DNA of 64,000 nt from Roseomonas nitratireducens (GTDB lineage Bacteria > Pseudomonadota > Alphaproteobacteria > Acetobacterales > Acetobacteraceae): contig NZ_JAGIYZ010000018.1 of the NCBI RefSeq assembly GCF_017813355.1, positions 40,692-104,691 on the forward strand, read 5' to 3'. A program made the translations under genes and the position numbers. Each line of letters begins with the position of its first letter. Position 1 is the stretch's first letter. Below are positions 1 through 10,150 of the stretch, in pieces. The notes under the pieces are model-generated. The model saw only the letters and a program-made list of their open reading frames with translations, made no database searches and was not told the DNA's origin.

Positions 1-1120
1 CCACGCCGTCCACGGCGGACCGGGCGGCGGCGGCAGCATCCGTCACGCGGCCGGCGATCTCGCGGATGGAGGCGGAGAGCTCGTCGGTCGCGGCGGCCAC
101 GGTCTGGGTGGCGCCAAGCGCCTCCCGCGCCGCCTCGGCGACGGAATCGCTCTCCGTCCGGATGCGGCCGGTGGCCTGGCCGACGCCGCTCGCGACCTTC
201 GTCACGCTCGTCATGCGGGCGGAGACGGCATCGACGGCGCCGCGCGTCTCCTCCTCTACGCGGCGCGCCATGCCTTCCAGCGCCTCCCTGCGGGCAGCGG
301 CGGCGGCGGCCTCGGCCTCGACCTGGGCGGCGCGCAGGCGGGCATTCTCGACCGCGCCTTCCTTGAAGACGAGGACGGCGGCGGCCATGTCGCCGATCTC
401 GTCGCGGCGGCCGGCGCCGGGCACGTCGGCGGCAAGGTCGCCGCGGGCAAGCGCGCCCATCGCGCCGGTCAGGCGCCCGATCGGGCCCGTGACGCGTCCG
501 ATGACGACCCAGCCGGCAATGAGCGCGGTGCCCAGGCCGAGCAGCACCATGACCGCAAGCACGGCCGTATGTTCGCCGAGTTCGTCGACGCCTTCCGAGA
601 TGCGGCTATGCGCCATGGCGACCGCGGCATCGAGCACGGCGCCGACGGATTCGGTGAAGGGGTCGATCGCGGCATAGAGGCGTTCGCGCACCAGCGTGTC
701 GAGGCCCGCCGTGTCGCGCGCGGCGAGCACGCGGCGCAGGTCGGCGACGAGGCGTTCGGCGACCGCGCGGCGTTCGCGCGCCTGCGCGAAGGCGGCCGCG
801 CCGTCGCCTTCGAAGCGCGTGGCGCTGACGGCGGTCCAGCTGGACTCGATGATCCGCACGGCGGCGAGGACCGATGCCTCGCCTTCCTCCCAGGTGAAGT
901 TGCCGTTGCGCACCTTGTGCGCGGCATCGACCACCTGCACGGCGTAGGCGTCGGAGATCGCCTTGAGGTGCCGCATCGGTTCGACCGTATCGTCGCGGAC
1001 CGATTCCATCCGCCCGGCATCGTCGCGCATGCTCAGCCACGCGAAGGCGCTGGCGGCGGCGTTCACGACGACGATCGCGGCCAGGAGACCGATCAACAGG
1101 TGGACGATTCGTAGGCGCAT
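1..1120 (-). CDS. Methyl-accepting chemotaxis protein (C-terminus off the left edge)
   Basis: Inner-membrane chemoreceptor that would pass ligand signals to CheA/CheW. The frame runs from an ATG at 1120 to the window edge without a stop, so only about 373 N-terminal codons are present. Visible parts: a first membrane segment near residues 5-25, a helical periplasmic region of about 150 residues like the four-helix-bundle sensor, a second membrane segment near 180-205, a HAMP linker containing [17 protein letters not shown], and a long Ala/Glu coiled coil entering the signalling domain. The highly conserved receptor tip is not reached. The gene is divergent from hslV across 138 bp. Family assignment is firm; the ligand is unknown. 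Confidence 0.9.
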   Translation of the reverse strand, partial: MRLRIVHLLIGLLAAIVVVNAAASAFAWLSMRDDAGRMESVRDDTVEPMRHLKAISDAYAVQVVDAAHKVRNGNFTWEEGEASVLAAVRIIESSWTAVSATRFEGDGAAAFAQARERRAVAERLVADLRRVLAARDTAGLDTLVRERLYAAIDPFTESVGAVLDAAVAMAHSRISEGVDELGEHTAVLAVMVLLGLGTALIAGWVVIGRVTGPIGRLTGAMGALARGDLAADVPGAGRRDEIGDMAAAVLVFKEGAVENARLRAAQVEAEAAAAAARREALEGMARRVEEETRGAVDAVSARMTSVTKVASGVGQATGRIRTESDSVAEAAREALGATQTVAAATDELSASIREIAGRVTDAAAAARSAVDGV

Positions 1121-1181
1121 CGAAGGCATCCCGCTTGGCGTGCCCGGCATAGGGCAACGTCACAGAAGCATGACACCCGCT

Positions 1182-1226
1182 ACTCAACGGTAAGCGGACG
1201 CGAACCGATACGCACACGAGTTGAGT
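1182..1226. promoter_or_regulatory. 7-bp inverted repeat between MCP gene and hslV
   Basis: ACTCAAC at 1182-1188 and its exact complement GTTGAGT at 1220-1226 flank a 31-base spacer in the divergent region between the chemoreceptor gene and hslV. The arms are A/T-richer than the surroundings. They could be a loose operator or a chance pair; no matching regulator was identified. Confidence 0.25.
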
Positions 1227-1258
1227 TGTTCGCGGGGACGGCCCACATTCGCGCCATC

Positions 1259-1825
1259 ATGGAATCCCCACAGCACGATCCCCTCGGGTGGCACGGCACC
1301 ACCATTCTCTGCGTGCGCAAGGCGGGCCGCGTGGCCATGGCCGGCGACGGGCAGGTTTCGCTTGGCCAGACGGTGGTGAAGGGCAATGCGCGCAAGGTGC
1401 GCCGCATCGCCGGCGGCAAAGTGCTTGCCGGCTTCGCCGGCGCCACCGCCGACGCCTTCACGCTTCTGGAACGCCTGGAGGCGAAGCTGGAACGCTTCCC
1501 CGACCAGCTGGAGCGCGCCTGTGTCGACCTTGCGAAGGACTGGCGGACGGACCGCTACCTGCGGCGGCTGGAAGCGCTGCTCGCGGTGGCGGACACTAAG
1601 CGGTCCCTGCTGGTGACCGGCCAGGGCGACGTGCTGGACCCGGAGGACGGCGTCATCGGCATCGGGTCGGGCGGCAACTACGCGCTGGCCGCGGCGCGCG
1701 CGCTGCTGCCGGTCGATGCGCTCGACGCCGAGGAGATCTGCCGCCGGTCGATGAAGATCGCCGCCGACATCTGCGTCTACACCAACGGCAACTTCGTGCT
1801 GGAAAGCCTGGAGTCGCAGGCGTGA
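1259..1825 (+). CDS. hslV: ATP-dependent protease proteolytic subunit HslV
   Basis: Threonine peptidase of the two-component HslVU (ClpQY) protease, which stacks as a double hexamer capped by the HslU ATPase in the cytoplasm. The start at the ATG at 1259 gives 188 residues; the pre-sequence ending in Gly13 precedes GTTILCVRK, so Thr14 would be the mature N-terminal nucleophile. The family motif [20 protein letters not shown] follows, and the chain length is normal with a short proregion. An in-frame start at 1226 would add 11 residues with no family match. hslU follows after 163 bp that hold two hairpins, so the pair is probably co-transcribed. Confidence 0.97.
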   Translation: MESPQHDPLGWHGTTILCVRKAGRVAMAGDGQVSLGQTVVKGNARKVRRIAGGKVLAGFAGATADAFTLLERLEAKLERFPDQLERACVDLAKDWRTDRYLRRLEALLAVADTKRSLLVTGQGDVLDPEDGVIGIGSGGNYALAAARALLPVDALDAEEICRRSMKIAADICVYTNGNFVLESLESQA

Positions 1826-1852
1826 CGCTTCGCGCACGACAATACTCCGCCG

Positions 1853-1964
1853 CGGATCGCGGCACGCCGCGATCCGGGAGCGCAACGCGCGACCGCGCCC
1901 AACCCAACCACCACCGCCGGCACGCCAGTGCATGGCGCGAAGGCAAGGCCGGCGGATGCCGGCC
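1853..1964. repeat. Two perfect hairpins between hslV and hslU
   Basis: The first hairpin has 10-bp arms CGGATCGCGG (1853-1862) and CCGCGATCCG (1867-1876) with loop CACG. The second has 7-bp arms GGCCGGC (1947-1953) and GCCGGCC (1958-1964) with loop GGAT and ends 24 bases before the hslU ATG. Neither is followed by a T run, so they are not classical terminators. They may stabilise the hslV message, lower read-through into hslU, or be palindromic intergenic repeats. Confidence 0.7.
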
Positions 1965-1988
1965 GCCCGCCGTCTGAGGGCCAGATAA

Positions 1989-3314
1989 ATGTCCGAGTCG
2001 ATCAACCTGAGCCCGCGCGAGATCGTCAGCGAGCTCGACCGCCACATCGTCGGCCAGCAGGACGCCAAGCGCGCCGTCGCCATCGCGCTGCGCAACCGCT
2101 GGCGCCGCCAGCAATTGCCCGAAGGGCTGCGCGAGGAGGTGGTGCCCAAGAACATCCTGATGATCGGCCCGACCGGCTGCGGCAAGACCGAGATCGCGCG
2201 CCGGCTGGCGAAGCTCGCCAATGCGCCCTTCCTGAAGGTGGAAGCGACCAAGTTCACCGAGGTCGGCTATGTCGGCCGCGACGTGGATTCCATCGTGCGC
2301 GACCTGGTCGAGGCCGCGATCACCATGGCCCGCGAGCAGGCACGCCGCGGCGTGCAGGCCAAGGCCGAACTCGCCGCCGAGGAAAGGCTGCTGACCGCGC
2401 TGGTGGGCGACGGCGCCTCGGGCGAGACGCGCATGAAGTTCCGCCGCATGCTGCGCGACGGCGCGCTCGAGACGCGGGAGGTCGAGGTGCAGGTGGCCGA
2501 GGCCGCCGGCGGCCTGCCGATCGGCATGATCGACCTGCCCGGCGCGCAGGGCGCGCAGATGCAGAACATGCAGGAGATGCTCGGCCGCATGTTCGGCGGC
2601 CGCGCGCGCTCGCGGAAGATGAACGTCGCCGAGGCGCGGATCGTGCTGACGCGGGAGGAAGCGGACAAGCTGCTCGACCAGGATGCGCTGGTGCGCGACG
2701 CCGTCGCGAATGCCGAGGCCAATGGCATCGTCTTCATCGACGAGATCGACAAGGTCTGCGCGCGCACGTCGGAAGGCGGCTTCCGCGGCGGCGACGTGAG
2801 CCGCGAAGGCGTGCAGCGCGACCTGCTGCCGCTGATCGAGGGGACCACAGTCTCGACCAAGCATGGGCCGGTGAAGACCGACCATATCCTGTTCATCGCC
2901 TCGGGCGCCTTCCACCTGGCGAAGCCTTCGGACCTGCTGCCGGAACTGCAGGGCCGCCTGCCGATCCGCGTCGAGCTGAAGGCGCTGGGGCGCGACGATT
3001 TCCGCCGCATCCTGACCGAGCCCGAGCATTCCCTGCTGAAGCAGTATGTCGCGCTGCTGGGGACGGAGGGCGTGACGCTCGACTTCGCGCCGGACGCGGT
3101 CGATGCGGTGGCCGACCTCGCCGCCGAGATCAACGCCAGCGTCGAGAACATCGGCGCGCGGCGGCTGGCGACGGTGCTGGAGCGGCTGCTGGAGGAGGTC
3201 TCCTTCACCGCCTCCGACCGCGGGGGGGAGACGGTGCGGGTGGACGGCGCGCTGGTGAAGGACCGCGTCGCGCCGCTGGCCGGCAGCGCGGATCTGTCGC
3301 GGTTCATCCTGTAG
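1989..3314 (+). CDS. hslU: ATP-dependent protease ATPase subunit HslU
   Basis: AAA+ unfoldase that feeds substrates to HslV. The product has 441 residues, the usual length for the family. Walker [10 protein letters not shown] lies at about 60-68 and Walker B VFIDEIDK near 247-255, with the HslU-specific intermediate domain between them ([17 protein letters not shown]). The sensor-2 region includes NIGARRL. The C-terminus ends DLSRFIL, the tail that docks into HslV and opens its pore. It lies downstream of hslV on the same strand; ecsC-like follows after 17 bp. Confidence 0.98.
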   Translation: MSESINLSPREIVSELDRHIVGQQDAKRAVAIALRNRWRRQQLPEGLREEVVPKNILMIGPTGCGKTEIARRLAKLANAPFLKVEATKFTEVGYVGRDVDSIVRDLVEAAITMAREQARRGVQAKAELAAEERLLTALVGDGASGETRMKFRRMLRDGALETREVEVQVAEAAGGLPIGMIDLPGAQGAQMQNMQEMLGRMFGGRARSRKMNVAEARIVLTREEADKLLDQDALVRDAVANAEANGIVFIDEIDKVCARTSEGGFRGGDVSREGVQRDLLPLIEGTTVSTKHGPVKTDHILFIASGAFHLAKPSDLLPELQGRLPIRVELKALGRDDFRRILTEPEHSLLKQYVALLGTEGVTLDFAPDAVDAVADLAAEINASVENIGARRLATVLERLLEEVSFTASDRGGETVRVDGALVKDRVAPLAGSADLSRFIL

Positions 3315-3331
3315 CTGGCCTCGCGGCGCTC

Positions 3332-4147
3332 ATGAGCCTCACCATCCCCCCGCCCGGCCTGCCGCCCGAGGCGGTGTCGGACCTCCGCGCCGCCTTCGAG
3401 GCGCTGGAGAACCCGTCGCTGGCCGCGCGACTGGCCGGCATGGCGGGGATGCCGGTCGAGGCGCTGCGCGCGCGCCTGCCCGCCGCGATCCAGGGCGGGC
3501 TCGACGGCGCGGTGCGCGGCGCGCTTTCCGCCGCCATGAAGGCGGCGCTGGCCTCGGGCCCCGCGGCGACGCCGCTGCCCGTCTCCTCCGCCTGGTTCCA
3601 TCGCGGCCTCGCCGCCGCCTCGGGCGCGCTGGGCGGCGCCTTCGGGCTGCCGGGCACGCTGGCGGAACTGCCGGTCTCCACCACCATCCTGCTCCGCCAG
3701 GTCGCCGCCGTGGCGGCGGAGGCGGGGGAGGACCTCTCCGCGCCCGGCGCGGCCGCGGAATGCCTGAAGGTCTTCGCGCTCGGCGGCACCAGCGCGTCGG
3801 ACGACGCGGCGGAAAGCGGCTATTTCGCCGTGCGCCTGGCGCTGGCGGAAGCGCTGAAGGGCGCGGTCGGGCGCACGCTGGTGCCGGGCTTCGTCGCCGC
3901 GGTGGCCGCGCGCTTCGTCGGGCCGGTCGGGCTGAAGCTGTCCGCCCAGGCCGCGCCGGTGATCGGCGCGGCGGCGGGGGCGGCGGTCAACATCGCCTTC
4001 CTCGAGCATTTCCGCAGCGTCGCCCGCGGGCATTTCACGCTGCGGCGGCTGGAACGCGCGCATGGCGCGGCCGCCGTGCGCGCCGCCTGGGACGGGCTGG
4101 CGGCGACGCGGGACGCGCCCTTCGTCGCGCGCGGCGTCAGAAGCTGA
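3332..4147 (+). CDS. EcsC family protein
   Basis: 271-residue protein of the EcsC family, named after a Bacillus gene beside an ABC transporter; biochemical role unknown. The body is Ala/Gly/Leu-rich, with a middle section (GALGGAFGLPGTLAELPVST, then ILLRQVA) and a long segment (FVGPVGLKLSAQAAPVIGAA) typical of the family and probably membrane-associated. The ATG at 3332 lies 17 bp after hslU in a different frame. Its last 11 bases overlap the tail of the opposite-strand outer-membrane gene. Family call is good; function is not inferred. Confidence 0.85.
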   Translation: MSLTIPPPGLPPEAVSDLRAAFEALENPSLAARLAGMAGMPVEALRARLPAAIQGGLDGAVRGALSAAMKAALASGPAATPLPVSSAWFHRGLAAASGALGGAFGLPGTLAELPVSTTILLRQVAAVAAEAGEDLSAPGAAAECLKVFALGGTSASDDAAESGYFAVRLALAEALKGAVGRTLVPGFVAAVAARFVGPVGLKLSAQAAPVIGAAAGAAVNIAFLEHFRSVARGHFTLRRLERAHGAAAVRAAWDGLAATRDAPFVARGVRS

Positions 4148-5135
4148 TGCCGAGGCCCACCGAGGTCCCGGTCACGCCGCCATCGCCGTAGAAGTAGCGG
4201 CCGATCAGGCGGACGCGCGACACGTTGATGCCCATGGCGCCGATCTCGTAGCGCCCGAGATCGACCTCGAGCCCCCCACCGACCTTGGCCGCCCAGGAAA
4301 AGCCGAGCACCTGTTCCTGGTCGCCGAAATAGCTGGTGAAGGATCCGTCGATCACCCAGCGCACCGGGCGGCCGAAGGCTTCCCAGCCGGTCGGCCAGCG
4401 ATAGCGCGCCCACAGCCCCATGGTCTGCGCGACCGAGCTGCCGCGGGCGGGCCGCATCGTGTCGCCGAAGGTCTGTAGGTGCAGCTGCGTGTAGCGGAGC
4501 TCGACATCGATGTCCCGCTCCGGCCGGTAGTCGTAGTAGGCGAGCATGAGCGACCCGCCGAGCCCGTAGACATTCACGTGCCGGTCCGTCAGCGCCGGGA
4601 TGTCGCGCCCGGTGCGGTAGCTGAGGAAGGCGCCGAACAGCGTCGCGTCGCCCGCCGCGACGCCGAGCGAGGCGTTCAGGATCGGCCGCAGCCAAAGGTA
4701 TTCGGCAAGGCGGATGTCGTAGCCCACGCCGATCGTGGTGGTGAAGTTGTTCCAGCGCAGCGGCGTGCGCCGGGCGGTCGCGCCGGTGAAGACCGCACGC
4801 GGGTCGTAGCGCGCGTAGCCGGCGTAGATCTCGGTAAAGAGCGGAAAGCTCTCGCTCCAGGTGAAGCCGAAGCCGAACTGGCTCAGGGTGAAGACGGAGG
4901 AGCCCGCCTCGTTGGACGCCGTGGTGCGGTTCACCTGGATCGCGTTGGCGGACCCGTCCGGCACCATGTTGTAGCCCATGATGCCGAGCACGCCGGGCCC
5001 GCGGCGGGCGAGGCTCGCCTGCACGGCGTCGAGCCGGTCGAGCGCGTTCTGCAGCGTGTCGCCGGTCTGCGCCCCGGCCGGCGCGGCGGCGAACGGCAGG
5101 ATGGCCAGGAGAAGGCGGCCGATCAGGCGGCGCAT
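4137..5135 (-). CDS. Predicted outer-membrane beta-barrel protein
   Basis: 332-residue exported protein of unknown role. An N-terminal signal peptide (LLLAILPFAAAPAGAQ) is followed by a long region with alternating hydrophobic/polar residues and many Gly, Tyr, Trp and Phe, and the chain ends in Phe (GLGISF), as is usual for barrel proteins inserted by BamA. Repeated strand-like pieces include FGFGFTWSESFPLF and YAGYARYD. It is transcribed in the same direction as tyrC, 93 bp downstream of it. The specific family (autotransporter barrel or another) cannot be settled here. Confidence 0.75.
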   Translation of the reverse strand: MRRLIGRLLLAILPFAAAPAGAQTGDTLQNALDRLDAVQASLARRGPGVLGIMGYNMVPDGSANAIQVNRTTASNEAGSSVFTLSQFGFGFTWSESFPLFTEIYAGYARYDPRAVFTGATARRTPLRWNNFTTTIGVGYDIRLAEYLWLRPILNASLGVAAGDATLFGAFLSYRTGRDIPALTDRHVNVYGLGGSLMLAYYDYRPERDIDVELRYTQLHLQTFGDTMRPARGSSVAQTMGLWARYRWPTGWEAFGRPVRWVIDGSFTSYFGDQEQVLGFSWAAKVGGGLEVDLGRYEIGAMGINVSRVRLIGRYFYGDGGVTGTSVGLGISF

Positions 5136-5228
5136 GCGGGGTGCCGGGGGGGCGTGGGCGGCATGGCGTCCTTCCGTCGTGGCGGGATGCGGCAGTCTAG
5201 CCGGCCTCGCGCGTCTGCGAAGCCGGGC

Positions 5229-6116
5229 TCACGCCTGCTTCCGCTCGATCAGCTCCCTGCGGATCTTCCGCCCGCGCCGGATGCGGTCCTCGATGAATTC
5301 CGCCTGGCCGTAGCGCACCGCGCGGCCCAGCGCGTGCGCGTCCTCGGAAAAGCGCGCCAGCATTTCCAGCAGCGCCTCGCGGTTGTTCAGGAACACGTCG
5401 CGCCACATGTCGACGTCGCTCGCCGCGATGCGCGTGAAGTCCCGGAAGCCGGAGGCGGCGAATTTCAGCACCGCCTCCTTCGTCTCCTCCGCCAGGTCGT
5501 CGGCCGTACCGCAGATGGTGAAGGCGATCAGGTGCGGCAGGTGGGAGACGATGGCCACGACCCGGTCATGCGTCGCGGGGTCGAGCGTCTCGATCATCGA
5601 CCCGCAGCGGCGCCACATCTCGCGCACCTTCTCGACCGCCGCGGGGTCGCTGCCGGGCAGCGGGGTCACGATGCAGTAGCGCCCGTCGAACAGTTCCGCG
5701 AAGCCGGCATCCGGGCCGGAATGCTCGGTGCCCGCCATAGGGTGCGCGGGGACAAGGTGCACGCCGGGCGGGACCAGCGGCGAAAGGTCGCGCACCACGC
5801 TGCCCTTGGTGGACCCCACATCGGACAGCACGCAGCCCGGCGCGAGATGCGGCGCGATCTCCGCCATCACGGCGGCATAGGCGCCGACCGGCACGCATAG
5901 GATGACGCCGTCGCAGCCTTCGACGGCGCGGCCGATATCGTCCTCGACCACGTCGACGATGCCGAGCTCGCGCACGCGGGCCAGCGTCTCCCGCCGGCGG
6001 GTCGTGGCGACGATAGTGCGCGCGATGTCGCCGCGCTTCTTCGCCACCCGCGCGATGGACGACCCGATCAGCCCGATGCCGACCAGGCAGAGCCGCTCGA
6101 AGACCGGCTCAGCCAC
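5229..6116 (-). CDS. tyrC: Prephenate/arogenate dehydrogenase
   Basis: NAD(P)-dependent dehydrogenase of tyrosine biosynthesis that decarboxylates prephenate or arogenate. The N-terminal Rossmann motif GIGLIGSS lies at residues 13-20, with DVGSTKG near the middle and the active-site region [12 protein letters not shown]. The length (295 aa) fits the stand-alone TyrA/TyrC type without fused chorismate mutase. The start is GTG at 6116-6114 and overlaps the hisC stop by 8 bases (GTGGCTGA), which implies translational coupling. It is the last gene of chorismate mutase-hisC-tyrC. Preference for prephenate or arogenate cannot be read from the sequence. Confidence 0.95.
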   Translation of the reverse strand: MAEPVFERLCLVGIGLIGSSIARVAKKRGDIARTIVATTRRRETLARVRELGIVDVVEDDIGRAVEGCDGVILCVPVGAYAAVMAEIAPHLAPGCVLSDVGSTKGSVVRDLSPLVPPGVHLVPAHPMAGTEHSGPDAGFAELFDGRYCIVTPLPGSDPAAVEKVREMWRRCGSMIETLDPATHDRVVAIVSHLPHLIAFTICGTADDLAEETKEAVLKFAASGFRDFTRIAASDVDMWRDVFLNNREALLEMLARFSEDAHALGRAVRYGQAEFIEDRIRRGRKIRRELIERKQA

Positions 6117-7191
6117 GCATGAAGCCCGTCAGCGCGTCGACCACCATGCCGCATTCCTCGGCGGTGCCTATGGTGATGCGCAGGCATTGCGGCAGGCCGT
6201 AGCCGCCCATGGCGCGCACGATCAGGCCGCGCGCCTTCAGCGCGTCGTCGGCAGCCTTGGCCTTCGCGGCCGTGCCGAAGTCGACCAGCACGAAATTGCC
6301 CTCGCTCGGCCAGACGCGGATGCCGAGGGCGGTCAGCGCATCGCTCACCTTCGCGCGCCAGAGCGTGTTGTGCTCGACCGAGCATTCCACCCAGCCCTTC
6401 TCGGCGACCGCCGCGATGCCGGCCGCCATCGCGGCCGCGTTCACGTTGAACGGCCCGCGCACCCGGCCGAGCACGTCGATGACCGCCCGCGGCGCGTAGC
6501 ACCAGCCCAGCCGCATCCCGCCCATGCCGAAGATCTTCGAGAACGTCCGCGTCATCACGGTGGTGCCGGACGCATCCACCAGCTTCGCCCCTGCGTCGTA
6601 GTCGGGCCGCGTCACATACTCGGCATAGGCGGAATCGAGCACGAGCAGGATGTCGTCCCGCAGCCCCGCGCGCAGCCGCTCGACCTCGGCCTGCGGCAGG
6701 ATCGACCCGGTCGGGTTGTTCGGGTTCGCCAGGAACACCAGCCGCGTGCGCGGACCGACGGCGGCCAGCATGCCGTCCACGTCGGTCGTCAGGTTCTTCT
6801 CCGGCACCTTGATGATGCGGCAGCCGGCCCAGCGGCCGGTGATGTCGTACATCATGAAGCCATGCGCGCTCATCACCAGCTCGGTGCCCTCGCCGCCATA
6901 GGCGAGGATGAGCAGCGCCAGCAGCTCGTCCGACCCGTTGCCGACGACGATCCGCGCGGGGTCGAGGCCGAAGCGCGCGCCGATCGCCTCCCGCAGCGCG
7001 GTCGCACCACCATCGGGGTAGCGATGCGCCTCCGCCGCCATGGCGCGGATCGCCTCGACCGCGGCCGGCGGCGGGCCGAAGGCGCCCTCGTTGGAGCTCA
7101 GCTTCACGATCCGGTTCACGCCCGGGATCTTCGATTCCCCGCCGACATAGGGCTCGACGGCCAGGATCGAGGGGCGGGGCATCAGCGTCAT
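6109..7191 (-). CDS. hisC: Histidinol-phosphate / aromatic aminotransferase
   Basis: PLP-dependent fold-type I aminotransferase. Family features: [17 protein letters not shown] near the N-terminus, NPNNPTG in the centre, the PLP-binding lysine in [17 protein letters not shown] near residue 217, and [14 protein letters not shown] at the end. 360 residues from the ATG at 7191 (a second in-frame ATG lies at 7182). The first ATG overlaps the upstream chorismate mutase stop as ATGA, and the 3' end overlaps tyrC. In this setting it probably also transaminates aromatic keto acids in addition to its histidine-pathway reaction; the dual role is inferred from context. Confidence 0.95.
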   Translation of the reverse strand: MTLMPRPSILAVEPYVGGESKIPGVNRIVKLSSNEGAFGPPPAAVEAIRAMAAEAHRYPDGGATALREAIGARFGLDPARIVVGNGSDELLALLILAYGGEGTELVMSAHGFMMYDITGRWAGCRIIKVPEKNLTTDVDGMLAAVGPRTRLVFLANPNNPTGSILPQAEVERLRAGLRDDILLVLDSAYAEYVTRPDYDAGAKLVDASGTTVMTRTFSKIFGMGGMRLGWCYAPRAVIDVLGRVRGPFNVNAAAMAAGIAAVAEKGWVECSVEHNTLWRAKVSDALTALGIRVWPSEGNFVLVDFGTAAKAKAADDALKARGLIVRAMGGYGLPQCLRITIGTAEECGMVVDALTGFMRG

Positions 7192-8033
7192 GGCGCGTCT
7201 CCGGCGACCGGCACCGCATAGGCGCCAAGGATGGTGCAGCGCGACCAGGGCAGCGCGGCGATGCGCGAATCCCCGGGCTTGAGGAAGCCGTCGATCTCGG
7301 CGATCACGCGCGTCGTCGCCTCGGCACGCGTCACGAGAAGGCCCGCGACCGCGAGCCCCGCATCGGCCAGCGCCTGGGAGATGCGCCCGCGCGCCGCGCC
7401 GGGCTCGGTCTCGATCAGCAGCAGGGAACGGTCCTGGCCGGACGGGTCGGGGGCGACGGGGGCCACGACCAGGGCCTCGGCCTCCCCGGGCCGGGCGACG
7501 AAGGGCAGGCGCGCGACGACCTGCAGCCGCGGCACGTCCAGCCGCGCCCACCAGGCACCTTCCACGCCGTCGCCATCCTCGGACGGCACGGGCAGCACGG
7601 CGGCGGAGGCTTCCCCCGCGCTCACCGCCGCCAGCGCGCGCGCCGGGGTGGGGTGGACGCGCATCGGCGTCGCCGGGCCGAAATGCTCCCGCGCCAGTGC
7701 CGCGTGGGCGGAGGCCGCGTCGGGCGAATAGACGGCGGCCGAAAAGGCGCCCTGGATCGCCGTGCTCGCCTGGAAGATCTCCCGCCAGATGCGGACCAGC
7801 CGATCGCGCGGCAGGGGCCCGGCATGGCGGGCAAGCAGCCGGCGCAGCACGGCGGCTTCGCGGCCCGGGCGCAGCGGCGGGCCGCTGCCCTTGGCACGGC
7901 TGCCGGCAAGGCGCCCCACGACCTCCGACCGGCGCATCAACAGGTCGTGCATGGCATCGTCCAGGCGGTCGATCTCGGCGCGCAGAGCGGCGATCTCGGC
8001 CTCGGCGGGGGCTGGCGTGGGGCTGTCTGGCAT
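7188..8033 (-). CDS. Chorismate mutase with C-terminal ACT-like region
   Basis: Converts chorismate to prephenate. The N-terminal 85 or so residues match the AroQ helical mutase: [19 protein letters not shown] with later [10 protein letters not shown], supplying the conserved Arg residues. The remaining 190 residues resemble a worn prephenate dehydratase-type region and end in an ACT-like segment ([20 protein letters not shown]). The usual dehydratase threonine motif was not recognised, so dehydratase activity is doubtful. 281 residues from the ATG at 8033. First gene of the operon with hisC and tyrC; divergent from metX across 90 bp. Confidence 0.85.
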   Translation of the reverse strand: MPDSPTPAPAEAEIAALRAEIDRLDDAMHDLLMRRSEVVGRLAGSRAKGSGPPLRPGREAAVLRRLLARHAGPLPRDRLVRIWREIFQASTAIQGAFSAAVYSPDAASAHAALAREHFGPATPMRVHPTPARALAAVSAGEASAAVLPVPSEDGDGVEGAWWARLDVPRLQVVARLPFVARPGEAEALVVAPVAPDPSGQDRSLLLIETEPGAARGRISQALADAGLAVAGLLVTRAEATTRVIAEIDGFLKPGDSRIAALPWSRCTILGAYAVPVAGDAP

Positions 8034-8123
8034 GGGGAAGCCCCCAATAGACGGGGCGGCCCGGCGCGCCAAGGGCGCAGGGGCGTTGCGGCGGCCGCGC
8101 GCGCGCCCTATGCATCCCCGCCC

Positions 8124-9278
<1,155 letters not shown>

Positions 9279-9459
9279 TCGCGTCCTTCACCACGCGTTC
9301 CTGACCGACAGGCCCCACGCGCACCACCAGACTCATGAATCCGCCTGTCCCGGGCGGTTGTCCCTGTGATCCGCGTCGCATCAGACGCGCGATTTCGCTG
9401 CCACGTTCCAGCCCTCGATGCGCATGCCACGCACGCAGCTTCACAGCAGGAGCAAGCAC

Positions 9460-10113
9460 ATGCTGAGGGCAACGATCGTCACGGTCACGGCGCTTGGCTT
9501 CGCGCTCGCGGCCAATGCGCAGGTCGAGCGCAGCCCCACGGCCGCGCCGCAGCCGCAGGTGGAGACCATCACGGACCCCGACGCGATCGCCGCGCGGCTG
9601 CGCTTCTGGGCGACCGACAGCGGCGCCCCCGTCTACTACGGGGAGGTCAGGAACGTGGATGCGCGCAGCCGCCGCGTCCTCGGCCACTACCAGTGCCTGG
9701 CCATCGCCTTCATTCGCTACGAGGCCGGCGTCTTCCACTACTACCACAAGATGTGGGCGCGATCGCCGGACGGCTCCTGCCGCTACGACGACCAGACCAG
9801 CCACCCGGTCGGCAATCGCGGCCTGTGTGTCCGGGACAGCGACGCTGCCGGTCCCGGCCGCGCGCCCAGCACACGGCGCATCAGCAAGGACAACCTCGAC
9901 TGGCAGAACGGCCGCTTCCGCACGATCGACACGCGGACCCGCGTGGTGGGGGAGACCGCCGAATGCGTGCCGCCGCGCGGCGTGGGCGCCGGCCTGTTCT
10001 CCCTGCAGATCGTCGGGGACCGGTTCCGGCTCATCACCACCCGCCCGCTCAGCTACGAGCTGAACATGGCGCCGCAGGACCCGCGCAGCCCGCCTTCCGC
10101 CCCGGTGTTCTGA
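9460..10113 (+). CDS. Exported protein of unknown function
   Basis: 217-residue predicted secreted protein. The ATG at 9460 is preceded by AGGAG with good spacing and starts a signal peptide (LRATIVTVTALGFALAANAQ). The mature chain holds four or more cysteines in pieces such as YQCLAIAFIRYEAGVFHYYH and DGSCRYDD and has no recognised domain. It lies 37 bp upstream of a cytochrome P450 gene on the same strand, so the two are probably co-expressed. It is part of the segment separating metX from metW. Confidence 0.75.
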   Translation: MLRATIVTVTALGFALAANAQVERSPTAAPQPQVETITDPDAIAARLRFWATDSGAPVYYGEVRNVDARSRRVLGHYQCLAIAFIRYEAGVFHYYHKMWARSPDGSCRYDDQTSHPVGNRGLCVRDSDAAGPGRAPSTRRISKDNLDWQNGRFRTIDTRTRVVGETAECVPPRGVGAGLFSLQIVGDRFRLITTRPLSYELNMAPQDPRSPPSAPVF

Positions 10114-10150
10114 ACCGTCCCGTCCCCGCCCTGACAGGATCGGAGACCGC

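Noticed and set aside
1928..4147. 739-codon plus-strand frame crossing hslU into the EcsC gene
   Set aside because: Only the last 271 codons (from 3332) look like protein; the rest is an out-of-frame shadow of hslU with Arg/Ala-rich composition.
8034..8123. SAM-II riboswitch upstream of metX
   Set aside because: The 90-bp leader lacks any recognisable SAM-II core; the same check upstream of metK (54878-55015) was negative.
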